Shown: piece after piece, positions 56,609-64,000 of the stretch
Position numbering within the stretch: position 1 is the stretch's first letter
Layout: every line of letters begins with the position of its first letter
DNA from: Alphaproteobacteria bacterium
GTDB taxonomy: Bacteria > Pseudomonadota > Alphaproteobacteria > Rhizobiales > Rhizobiaceae
DNA length: 64,000 nucleotides
Direction of reading: 5' to 3'
NCBI GenBank assembly: GCA_024280375.1
Contig: JAJRQF010000035.1
Coordinates: 62,001 to 126,000 of the forward strand
Notes under the pieces: generated by a model
Databases searched by the model: none
Told to the model about the DNA's origin: nothing
What the model saw: the letters and a program-made list of their open reading frames with translations, nothing else
Made by a program: the position numbers and the translations under genes

Positions 56609-58117
56609 TTAAAACCCGGCATTGGTACTCAGCCAGCTTTTAAGTTTTGCAAGTATGGGGTGTTTGAGTGAGTGCTTTAAATAAGCTTGCATGTGCGGTA
56701 TATGCGCAAGATAGGCGGGTTTTCCATCGCGTTCATTCAGCCGAACAAAAATGCCCAATACTTTGGTTGCTCTTTGGGCTGCCATTATTGCGTATGCTTC
56801 CAAAAAACCATCACGGTCAAAATCGGCTTGAAAAGCACGTCTTTCCTGAAGGTATTTGTTGAGCAAATCCTGTTCAAGCTCTTGCGGTACAGCCACTCGG
56901 GCGTCTTGCGCAAGTGATGCAACATCATAGGCGCTTGGGCCGATCATAGCGTCTTGAAAATCAATCAACCCAATCCGGTGATCAGGCTCATTTCCCGCAA
57001 GCCATAGCAGATTGGGCGAATGGTAATCGCGTAATACCAATGTCTTTTCAGCACCTGCCAAATGCTTGATCAACTCGCGCCAAATGGCTTCGAACGCTTC
57101 TTGCTCACCGTTGTTAAGTGGTTTTCCAGTGAAACGCGGAACATACCATTTTGCCAGCAAATCAACTTCAATCATCATTGCATCGAGGTCATAGGTGGGG
57201 ATTATGTGGATACCATTTTCACCCAATGGCACCTTATCCGGCCAGCTGTAGCTGTGCATTTGAGCAAGAACTTTAATGGCTGCTAAATATTTGGATGCAT
57301 CGGGTGCGCCTTCATTATCCAGAACGCCCTCATGTCCGAGATGGTCAATAATCAGGAAGCCGTTATCAAGGTCCTGCGCATAAATTTCGGGCGCTTCAAA
57401 CCCGCGTTCGCGCAGTAAATGAGTAATGGCGACATAGGGTCGAACATCTTCGGCCAAATGGGCAATTTGGGAGTAGGGCTTGCCATTAGCAATAATAGGC
57501 CCATCCGCCATTGGAGGGGCATTCATCAAAATTCGCTTATACTCATCAAGTTCGGCAGTCTCATAAGCTCGGGTTGAGGCATCCCCCAACATATACCGGC
57601 GAGTTACACTCGAGCTCCAGTTTTCTGAAAGAAATTTTCGGATTGCCAAACTGCGCTCAATGCGCTCTATCACCGACAGTCTGCCGCTTATTTTTGCCGA
57701 TCTTGCAGCTGGCCCGGTTTCTGCAAGTTCGATTTCTAAATCAAAGTCGGGAATAAATCCTGACCCGCGTTCCGGCCATTCAATCAAAGCGATGCCAGTT
57801 TCCAATGCATTATCAATTCCAAGCTCTTCCGCCTCAAAGCCATCTTCAAGCCGATAAAGGTCGAAATGCGCAATCGGGCCGGTCGCTGAGTTCCCGTGAT
57901 AGGCTTGTGCAAGAGTAAATGTCGGGCTTGGCACATCAAGGTCTATGTCATCGCAGGCGGCCCTGATAAACGCACGAGCAAACGTACTTTTGCCCATGCC
58001 AAGGTCACCGGTCAGATAAATTAAAGACCCTTTTCCCAAGGCAAGGGCAAGGTCTTCGCCGAGCTGCTTGGTTGCGTTCTCGTTTTCGAGATAAAGAGTA
58101 ATAGTGCGCGACGTCAT
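56609..58117 (-). CDS. tsaE: TsaE (tRNA t6A synthesis ATPase) fused to AmgK-like phosphotransferase
   Basis: A 502-residue fusion. Residues 1-155 are TsaE: the P-loop IYLTGDLGMGKSTFARAFIRA (residues 33-53) and the FTLAQAYHG and HFDLYRLEDGFEAEELGID motifs, needed to regenerate the TsaBD complex for N6-threonylcarbamoyl-adenosine on tRNA. Residues about 165-500 are an aminoglycoside-phosphotransferase-fold kinase: GDASTRAYE, LIDHLGHEGVL, catalytic RDYHSPNLLWL and the metal site LIDFQDAMIGPSAYDVASLAQDAR, as in the anomeric sugar kinase AmgK. It follows the histidine kinase gene by 8 bp and is 99 bp before murU-like. Such fusions are common in Rhizobiales. Confidence 0.93.
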   Translation of the reverse strand: MTSRTITLYLENENATKQLGEDLALALGKGSLIYLTGDLGMGKSTFARAFIRAACDDIDLDVPSPTFTLAQAYHGNSATGPIAHFDLYRLEDGFEAEELGIDNALETGIALIEWPERGSGFIPDFDLEIELAETGPAARSAKISGRLSVIERIERSLAIRKFLSENWSSSVTRRYMLGDASTRAYETAELDEYKRILMNAPPMADGPIIANGKPYSQIAHLAEDVRPYVAITHLLRERGFEAPEIYAQDLDNGFLIIDHLGHEGVLDNEGAPDASKYLAAIKVLAQMHSYSWPDKVPLGENGIHIIPTYDLDAMMIEVDLLAKWYVPRFTGKPLNNGEQEAFEAIWRELIKHLAGAEKTLVLRDYHSPNLLWLAGNEPDHRIGLIDFQDAMIGPSAYDVASLAQDARVAVPQELEQDLLNKYLQERRAFQADFDRDGFLEAYAIMAAQRATKVLGIFVRLNERDGKPAYLAHIPHMQAYLKHSLKHPILAKLKSWLSTNAGF

Positions 58118-58125
58118 ATGGGCGA

Positions 58126-60642
58126 TTACTCTGCAGCCTCTGAAAGCAGGATTGGCTTGCGCGGGAATTTGCAGATAACTGTTGTGCCTTTGCCTTTGGT
58201 TGAGGTCAATTCAGTTGTGCCACCGTGAAGCTCCACAAAGCTTTTGACAATTGCCAATCCAAGTCCGGCACCGCCCCGACGCTGTAAGCTTGGGTGACTC
58301 TCAAATCGGTTAAAAACAGTTTCAAGATCATCTTCCGAAATTCCGTTCCCCGTATCAGAAACGGTAAAGACTACATTATCTGGCTCATCCATACACGTAA
58401 GCAAAATACGACTACCATCAGGAGAGTAGGTCATTGCATTTGATAGAAGATTGAACAAAACTTGGCGAATCCTGTTTTCGTCGCCAACAAATACATCATC
58501 TGCGGTCTGAATTTTTATATCCAGAGTAATGCCGCGCTCCTGCATACGGTCTTTGATGCCATCATTTGCAGCTTGAATAATGCCTGAAATACTAACTCTT
58601 GTCAGGTCCAGCTCCATTATGCCCGCATCAACAGTTGCAAGATCAAGAATATTATTAACAATTGATAGCAGTGACGATGATGATGAGTTTATGTGATCCA
58701 GATACTCACTCTGCTTGGTATTTAGTGCTCCAAATTCACGGCTACCCAGTAATTCAGCAAAGCCAATAATGTTCGTTAGTGGAGAGCGTAGCTCATAAGA
58801 GACATGTTCAATGAATGCGTTCTTCAGATTGTCTGCCTGCTCAAGTGCGGTGTTGCGATTTACCAAAACATTTTCAACTTCAACACTTGCGCTAACATCT
58901 ACAAATGTCACCATAGACTGCCCATTCGGAAGAGGCATCAATGCATAATCCACTGATCGGCCGCTGTTTAGTTTCATGCGACCGGCAATGCTTCCGCGCT
59001 CATCAGCAAGGCCGGTGATGGTAATCTGCAAATTTTCCCAGGATTGAGGAACTTCAATTCGGGATGCGCAAAGCCGGGTAATTGTCGAGATATGAGCGTT
59101 TTCACCAAGATCATTATCGCTTAGTTCCCACATTGTTTGGAAAGTCGGATTAGATAATCGAAGTGTTCCATCGGGGGCAAAAACCGCAACCGCCTCAGAC
59201 AGATGATCAAGAGTCTCTCCCTGAACCTGAATGAGTGCGTTGTAACGACTTTTTAAATCAAGTTCTTCTGTGACATTTTCAAACACCCAGGTGACGCCAT
59301 CATGTGCGTGGGGATTGGCAATGACCCGAATGGTTCGCCCGTCTGGCAAATACCACCAATGTTCGCAAGGGTCACGACCCTGGTAAACATCAAACAGGTC
59401 ATCTTTCCATTTTTGCCAGTCCTGCTGTTCCGGCAGCATGCGCGCCGTGCGAAGGTTGATCAATACAGTATTGTGGTCCGGATGTGCATCGAGAAAGGCG
59501 GGGTCAAGATTCCATAGATTTTGAAAGGCTGCGTTATAGAATTGCAGATGTTTCGAACTGTCAAAAATAGCAACTGCGGTTGCCAATTGGTCGAGCGTGC
59601 GAGCATGGCTTTCAATCGTTTTGCGTAATCGGGATTGGGCGTGTTCAATTTCATTCATGTCAGTGGCAATACCGGCACTACCATGTCTTAGTGCAACATC
59701 CACCACATCAAGCACTCGCCGGTCACCGGCAACAACCGCTGGCACCCGCGCTGAGAATACTTCGTTCTTCTGATGCGCCAGCTGCACTGCATCGCGCTCG
59801 TTTGTATCGAGTAAGCAGATGTTTTTTTCTACAGCATCAACACCATTTTTGGCGTCCACCGCAAAAGCATATGCACTATTTACCCAAACAAGCCTACCAT
59901 TTCGATCGCGCAACCAAACCGGCATTTTGATTGCCTCAAACAAAGATTGAACTGTATCGAATGTTTGCAGCAGATTTGTATATTCAGCTTCGAGATTTGC
60001 AAGCGCCGCCCGCTCCCCGGCTAACGGGATGAAGCGGACAAATGCATAGATGCCGGTCGTTCGGCCCAGTGCTTCGATGACCGAGCCTCGTTGGGTGCTG
60101 ATGGTTAAATCAAAGCTCTCTGCATTCGCACGCAAATTTTGAACGGCGCGATCAAATTGTTGAGCGGAATCAGCATCCATCCACGCTCCAAATGCGACAA
60201 AATCTGTATCTTTGACCGGCGCTCCTGTCGAAAGGGGTAGCGTGCCCATGATTTCGGGAACATTCTCCGCCCCCGACCAAAGTGCAATGCGTTGATCAGG
60301 CGCATCAAGCAGTGCAAGGTTGCGCTCATGCCTGGCCTTGATATCAGCGTGCGCCAACATCAATATCTTGTTTTGATTGGTTGTTTTGGCGCGTTCACGG
60401 ATCATCCAGAAGGCCGATAGAATGGCAAAGCTCATCGCCCCGGCAAATACCGCGAACTGAACAACTTCAAATTGATTTACGCCTGGAATATGAGCCAGAA
60501 CACTATTCAAAATATTATCAGCAAATGAAGGAACTGTACCCAACAATAGTGTAGCGATAGCCAGCCCCGCGCTGCTTGCCGTGGATAATATTTTTGTTAT
60601 GTCGCCGCCCATTGCCGTGCCATTGGGAGATTGCCCCGGCAT
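58126..60642 (-). CDS. PAS-domain sensor histidine kinase
   Basis: An 838-residue inner-membrane histidine kinase. Two hydrophobic segments lie near residues 18-40 and 58-78 (GLAIATLLLGTVPSFADNIL; FEVVQFAVFAGAMSFAILSAFWMI), then several PAS-like repeats (FEAIKMPVWLRDRNGRLVWVNSAYA; AVAIFDSSKHLQFYNAAFQNLW; AVAVFAPDGTLRLSNPTFQTMW). The kinase core has the H-box FIEHVSYELRSPLTNIIGF (His near residue 612), N-box LFNLLSNAMTYSP, DTGNGISEDD and GGAGLGLAIVKSFVELHGG. I prefer the ATG at 60642, 9 nt after GAGG; ATG at 60648 is close. No response regulator is adjacent; the ligand and partner are unknown. Confidence 0.9.
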   Translation of the reverse strand: MPGQSPNGTAMGGDITKILSTASSAGLAIATLLLGTVPSFADNILNSVLAHIPGVNQFEVVQFAVFAGAMSFAILSAFWMIRERAKTTNQNKILMLAHADIKARHERNLALLDAPDQRIALWSGAENVPEIMGTLPLSTGAPVKDTDFVAFGAWMDADSAQQFDRAVQNLRANAESFDLTISTQRGSVIEALGRTTGIYAFVRFIPLAGERAALANLEAEYTNLLQTFDTVQSLFEAIKMPVWLRDRNGRLVWVNSAYAFAVDAKNGVDAVEKNICLLDTNERDAVQLAHQKNEVFSARVPAVVAGDRRVLDVVDVALRHGSAGIATDMNEIEHAQSRLRKTIESHARTLDQLATAVAIFDSSKHLQFYNAAFQNLWNLDPAFLDAHPDHNTVLINLRTARMLPEQQDWQKWKDDLFDVYQGRDPCEHWWYLPDGRTIRVIANPHAHDGVTWVFENVTEELDLKSRYNALIQVQGETLDHLSEAVAVFAPDGTLRLSNPTFQTMWELSDNDLGENAHISTITRLCASRIEVPQSWENLQITITGLADERGSIAGRMKLNSGRSVDYALMPLPNGQSMVTFVDVSASVEVENVLVNRNTALEQADNLKNAFIEHVSYELRSPLTNIIGFAELLGSREFGALNTKQSEYLDHINSSSSSLLSIVNNILDLATVDAGIMELDLTRVSISGIIQAANDGIKDRMQERGITLDIKIQTADDVFVGDENRIRQVLFNLLSNAMTYSPDGSRILLTCMDEPDNVVFTVSDTGNGISEDDLETVFNRFESHPSLQRRGGAGLGLAIVKSFVELHGGTTELTSTKGKGTTVICKFPRKPILLSEAAE

Positions 60643-60778
60643 TATCATAGTCCTCTTCGCTGTTATAGGTCCGCACGCCAAACACCAAAGACCGTACTCG
60701 AACATTACCGGTCGCCTCAACGGGCAATGCGAATCAGCCTAATGTAGCGGTTTGGTGATTCCGCAGGAAGGCTTAAGC

Positions 60779-60815
60779 GAAAAAAAAGTCCGACTGTTAT
60801 GAAAAACAGCCGGAC
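60779..60815 (-). terminator. Rho-independent terminator after ahcY
   Basis: On the minus strand GTCCGGCTGTT pairs with AACAGTCGGAC (one G-T) around a short TTTCAT loop and is followed by nine T. It lies about 115 bp after the ahcY stop and ends the ahcY transcript before the histidine kinase gene. Confidence 0.88.
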
Positions 60816-60929
60816 AATTATTGTTTCAATGGTTATTTTGAGATCAAATTCTCGAGCTTATTGAGAAATTTAGCCATTTTGCAGGATATACCGCATGCTA
60901 CATAGCTTCATTTCCATTCTGGATTAAGT

Positions 60930-62342
60930 CTAATAACGGTATTGTTCCTGTTTGAAAGGACCATCCTGTCCAACACCAATATACTCGGCTTGTTCGTCTG
61001 TAAGCCTTGTCAATGTTGCGCCAAGTTTTTCAAGGTGCAATTCGGCAACTTTCTCATCCAGATGTTTTGGAAGTGTGTGAACGCCGATTTCATAGTTCTC
61101 GCCTTTAGTCCAAAGCTCAATTTGAGCAAGGGTCTGGTTGGCAAAAGACGCTGACATAACAAAACTTGGATGGCCTGTCGCATTACCAAGGTTAACCAGA
61201 CGTCCTTCAGACAACAGCAGCATGCGCTTACCATCAGGGAATTCGATCATATCAACCTGACCTGCATCGGCAGGCTTTACATTGGTCCATTTCATATTGC
61301 GCAAACCATCGACCTGAATTTCATTGTCGAAATGGCCGATATTGCAAACAATCGCCATGTCTTTCAATGCGCGCATATCGTCAACTGTCAGCACATCTTT
61401 GTTGCCCGTTGCAGTCACAACGATGTCTGCGCGCGGGGCGGCTTCCGCCAATGTGACAACTTCAAAGCCGTCCATTGCAGCCTGCAATGCGCAAATTGGG
61501 TCAACTTCGGTAACCAGAACCCGAGCGCCTGAACCCATGAGCGATTGGGCAGAACCTTTGCCAACATCGCCATACCCGCATACAATCGCGACCTTGCCGG
61601 CCATCATTACATCGGTTCCGCGACGGATTGCGTCAACCAAAGATTCGCGACAGCCATATTTATTGTCAAATTTAGACTTGGTAACACTGTCGTTCACATT
61701 AATGGCAGGGAAGGGTAGGTCGCCTTTTTCATGCAGTTGATAAAGCCGCATAACACCGGTTGTGGTTTCTTCCGAAACACCTTTGATGTTGGCACGAACT
61801 TTTGAATAAAAATTAGGATCAGTCGCAAGACGTTTCTTTATTGTGGCAAAGAAGAACTCTTCTTCTTCGTTTTTAGGGTTGTCAAGAATTGAAATATCTT
61901 TTTCAGCTTTGGCGCCGAGAATAATCAACATGGTGGCATCACCGCCATCATCAAGAATCATGTTTGCAGTTTCGCCATTGCCCCAATCAAAAATACGATC
62001 AGCAAAATTCCAATACTCTTCCAAAGTTTCACCCTTGTGGGCAAATACCGGAATTCCGGCAGCAGCAATGGCAGCAGCAGCATGGTCCTGGGTTGAGAAG
62101 ATATTGCAAGATACCCAGCGCACTTCAGCGCCAAGCGCAACGAGTGTTTCAATCAATACCGCCGTTTGAATCGTCATATGCAGAGAGCCGGCAATACGAG
62201 CGCCTTTTAGGGGCTGTTGATCAGCAAATTCGCGACGAATGGACATAAGTCCCGGCATTTCAATTTCTGCAATATCCAGTTCCTTACGGCCGAAATCCGC
62301 AAGATTGATGTCTTTAATAGCATAATCAGTAAAGTCTGACAT
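60930..62342 (-). CDS. ahcY: Adenosylhomocysteinase
   Basis: Splits S-adenosylhomocysteine to homocysteine and adenosine, keeping SAM-dependent methylation running. The 470-residue protein has [42 protein letters not shown] near the N-terminus, the NAD-binding fold [29 protein letters not shown], and the C-terminal NAD-contact [24 protein letters not shown] with final QYRY. I chose the ATG at 62342, after AAGGAACCACCC; the frame is open to 62426. No SAH riboswitch was recognised in the leader. Confidence 0.97.
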   Translation of the reverse strand: MSDFTDYAIKDINLADFGRKELDIAEIEMPGLMSIRREFADQQPLKGARIAGSLHMTIQTAVLIETLVALGAEVRWVSCNIFSTQDHAAAAIAAAGIPVFAHKGETLEEYWNFADRIFDWGNGETANMILDDGGDATMLIILGAKAEKDISILDNPKNEEEEFFFATIKKRLATDPNFYSKVRANIKGVSEETTTGVMRLYQLHEKGDLPFPAINVNDSVTKSKFDNKYGCRESLVDAIRRGTDVMMAGKVAIVCGYGDVGKGSAQSLMGSGARVLVTEVDPICALQAAMDGFEVVTLAEAAPRADIVVTATGNKDVLTVDDMRALKDMAIVCNIGHFDNEIQVDGLRNMKWTNVKPADAGQVDMIEFPDGKRMLLLSEGRLVNLGNATGHPSFVMSASFANQTLAQIELWTKGENYEIGVHTLPKHLDEKVAELHLEKLGATLTRLTDEQAEYIGVGQDGPFKQEQYRY

Positions 62343-62677
62343 GGGTGGTTCCTTTAATCGATAATAGTCAGGGAATTCGTTTATCCCGCAAAAATTCAAC
62401 GGGCATTTACAGAATGAATAAATCAACCTGTATTTAGCCCACCCCTAACAGTATTTTAATCACCGGGCAAGAGCACATAAAGAAATGTTTATATCGTTCT
62501 ATCATGTGTATTATGGGTATGATCTCGATTTCATTGATCACACAATGCTCGCGTTTGAACACCCAAATTTGAATGCGAAATAAATCAGGGAAAACTAGAA
62601 TAAACATATTCGCACTTGTCAGATTGCGCATCCAGCTGCAATTGTTGATATGTAAATCAAATAATTCTGGGGCAAAT
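62343..62677. other. 335-bp intergenic region between ahcY and the phosphatidyltransferase gene
   Basis: Both flanking genes are transcribed outward from this stretch, so it should contain two promoters. It is AT-rich; the 5' untranslated part of ahcY and the GGGG-containing ribosome site of the plus-strand gene (62668-62672) are the only elements I can point to. No riboswitch, tRNA, repeat or strong dyad was recognised. Confidence 0.5.
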
Positions 62678-63286
62678 ATGTTAGACAACAAGGTAAGAAC
62701 CTGGATAGACCCGGTCATTGACAAGATTGCCCTAAAATTGGCACGGGCTGGAATTTCGGCAAACACCGTCACCATATTTGGATTTATAACCGGGGCCGTA
62801 GCCGCCTTGGAAATCGCATTTGAAAATTACTATGCTGGCATTGTATTGATATTGATTTCCCGCCTTGCCGATGGTCTTGACGGGGCCGTGGCGCGCGTGA
62901 ATAAAAAAACCGATCTTGGTGGCTTTCTAGATATAACACTGGATTTTTTCTTTTACGGTATGATTCCGCTGGCATTTATGTTTGCAAATCCGGCTGCCAA
63001 TGCACTCGCAGGCGGCACATTGATATTTACATTCTATACAACTGGCGCAAGTTTTCTGGCTTTTGCCCTAATGGCTGAAAAGCGTGGCATAGATGATGAT
63101 GCACGAGGTTCCAAATCGCTAGTCTATACGACCGGCCTTGCAGAAGCGACTGAAACAATTATTGTTTTTATTGCGTTTTGCCTGTTTCCCCAATGGTTTT
63201 CGGAGATAGCTTACGGGTTTGCGGCTCTCTGTCTGATTACCGTTACAGCCCGAATCTGGCTTGCTGTGCAAACATTCACCGATTGA
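62678..63286 (+). CDS. CDP-alcohol phosphatidyltransferase family protein
   Basis: A 202-residue integral membrane enzyme with the complete catalytic motif D-x2-D-G-x2-A-R-x8-G-x3-D-x3-D at DGLDGAVARVNKKTDLGG-FLDITLD (about residues 64-90) and five or six hydrophobic segments. The family joins a CDP-linked lipid with an alcohol such as glycerol-phosphate, inositol or serine; the exact alcohol cannot be told from sequence. I chose the ATG at 62678, 5 nt after TGGGGC; the frame is open to 62573. The stop overlaps the stop of metZ by 11 bp (convergent). Confidence 0.9.
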   Translation: MLDNKVRTWIDPVIDKIALKLARAGISANTVTIFGFITGAVAALEIAFENYYAGIVLILISRLADGLDGAVARVNKKTDLGGFLDITLDFFFYGMIPLAFMFANPAANALAGGTLIFTFYTTGASFLAFALMAEKRGIDDDARGSKSLVYTTGLAEATETIIVFIAFCLFPQWFSEIAYGFAALCLITVTARIWLAVQTFTD

Positions 63287-64000
63287 CAGTTTCAATAGCC
63301 ATCAAAATGTCATCGATGAGATCATCGGCATTTTCTAGCCCGACGGACAAACGCACCAGTCCCTCCGATATTCCGAGCATTTCCCGATTTTCATCCGTAA
63401 GGTTCTTGTGGGTGGTTGTCGCGGGGTGGGTTATCAGGCTTTTAGCATCCCCCAGATTGTTTGAAATTTTGATGATCTCGAGAGCATTTTGGAATGCAAA
63501 TGCCTGTTGCTTGCCGCCCTCAAATTCAAATGCCACCATGGTGGAGCCAGCCCCCATTTGCTTCTTCACGATGTCAGCTTGAGGGTGGTCCTCTCGTCCC
63601 GGATAGATCAGTCGTGTGATGTCATTTTGCCCGGCGATCGCATCTGCGATTTGTTTGGCATTTTTACTTTGCTGGCCAACGCGCAGGGGTAAGGTCTCCA
63701 AGCCTTTCAACAATACCCATGCATTAAATGGGCTGATGCCTGGCCCTGTATGTCGGTAAAAATCAAACAGATATTCATCAATCCAGTCTTGCGTTGAAAG
63801 AACGACCCCACCAAGGCATCGCCCCTGACCATCAATATGTTTGGTGGCTGAATAAACCACAACGTCAGCACCAAGCTCCAGCGGTTTTTGCCAAATCGGG
63901 GTGGCAAACACATTGTCGACGACGAGCCTTGCATTGTTTTCTTTGGCAAGAGCCGCAACAGCCGCAATATCAACAACTTCCAGTGTCGGATTGGTTGGGC
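63276..64000 (-). CDS. metZ: O-succinylhomoserine sulfhydrylase, MetZ type (C-terminal part, starts beyond the window)
   Basis: A Cys/Met-metabolism PLP enzyme. The visible part begins with PTNPTLEVVDIAAVAALAKENNARLVVDNVFATPIW and shows the PLP lysine in VYSATKHIDGQGRCLGG, then PFNAWVLLKGLETLPLR and SEGLVRLSVGLENADDLIDDIL. It makes homocysteine (or cystathionine in relatives) from activated homoserine. About 240 C-terminal residues are here; the N-terminus lies to the right of the window. MetZ is favoured over MetB/MetC by the FATPIWQKPLELGADVVV context typical of alphaproteobacterial MetZ, but this is a close family. Confidence 0.88.
   Translation of the reverse strand, partial: PTNPTLEVVDIAAVAALAKENNARLVVDNVFATPIWQKPLELGADVVVYSATKHIDGQGRCLGGVVLSTQDWIDEYLFDFYRHTGPGISPFNAWVLLKGLETLPLRVGQQSKNAKQIADAIAGQNDITRLIYPGREDHPQADIVKKQMGAGSTMVAFEFEGGKQQAFAFQNALEIIKISNNLGDAKSLITHPATTTHKNLTDENREMLGISEGLVRLSVGLENADDLIDDILMAIETVNR

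Noticed and set aside
61170-61740. Plus-strand ORFs of 120 and 138 codons antisense to ahcY
   Set aside because: ahcY is highly conserved across this span; these frames are by-products.
62343-62440. Possible SAH or SAM riboswitch before ahcY
   Set aside because: The conserved cores of those riboswitches are not visible in the short leader.

Overview
The window reads as chromosomal DNA of an alphaproteobacterium of the order Hyphomicrobiales (Rhizobiales), probably a marine or free-living member with moderately AT-leaning DNA. Reasons: a class I lysyl-tRNA synthetase, an AccD that lacks zinc-ribbon cysteines, the TsaE-phosphotransferase fusion, the blocks trpF-trpB-trpA-accD-folC and ahcY / sensor kinase / tsaE / murU-like / addB / addA / trxA, and an intergenic palindromic element that resembles the RIME repeats of rhizobia. 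Family names come from reading motifs; no database search was possible.

Layout. 1-3740 (minus): start of an ABC exporter, glucokinase, a hotdog thioesterase and LysRS. 3899-10927: a TerB-like protein, an orphan solute-binding protein, then a quorum-sensing cassette (luxR, lux box, luxI) followed by a large membrane GT2 glycosyltransferase, an alpha/beta hydrolase and a GT4 glycosyltransferase. 11083-19232: a seven-gene fatty-acid beta-oxidation operon with a striking 17-bp-arm palindrome over its promoter and a strong terminator at the end. 19374-27893: aroA, a beta-helix membrane protein, a UxaA-type dehydratase, a YgjP-like metallopeptidase, DUF1330, pheA-kdsB and a membrane-anchored cytochrome c. 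28047-35778: a Yej-type peptide ABC transporter with two tandem binding proteins, one with a Sec and one with a Tat signal. 35796-43114: a GhrA-like reductase, mnmA, a D-lyxose isomerase-like protein, a 667-bp non-coding stretch, slyX-recR, msrA, a YjbR-like protein and a beta-lactamase-fold protein. 43365-48598: trpF-trpB-trpA-accD-folC. 48630-62342 (minus): trxA, addA, addB, murU-like, tsaE-amgK fusion, sensor kinase, ahcY. 62678-64000: a CDP-alcohol phosphatidyltransferase and the 3' part of metZ.

The most interesting parts are (i) the luxR-luxI unit, whose luxI leader carries a near-canonical lux box and a 10-bp hairpin covering the Shine-Dalgarno, next to a GT2 enzyme with an added N-terminal domain; (ii) the palindromic operator of the beta-oxidation operon; (iii) an unexplained structured region at 38887-39258 whose minus strand carries an 8-codon mini-ORF with a perfect Shine-Dalgarno, a GNRA-loop hairpin that begins at its stop codon, and a terminator; and (iv) a serine-hydrolase-fold protein whose SxxK motif reads S-M-T-Q. 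No CRISPR array, complete insertion sequence, rRNA or tRNA gene was seen. Most of the window is ordinary core chromosome.
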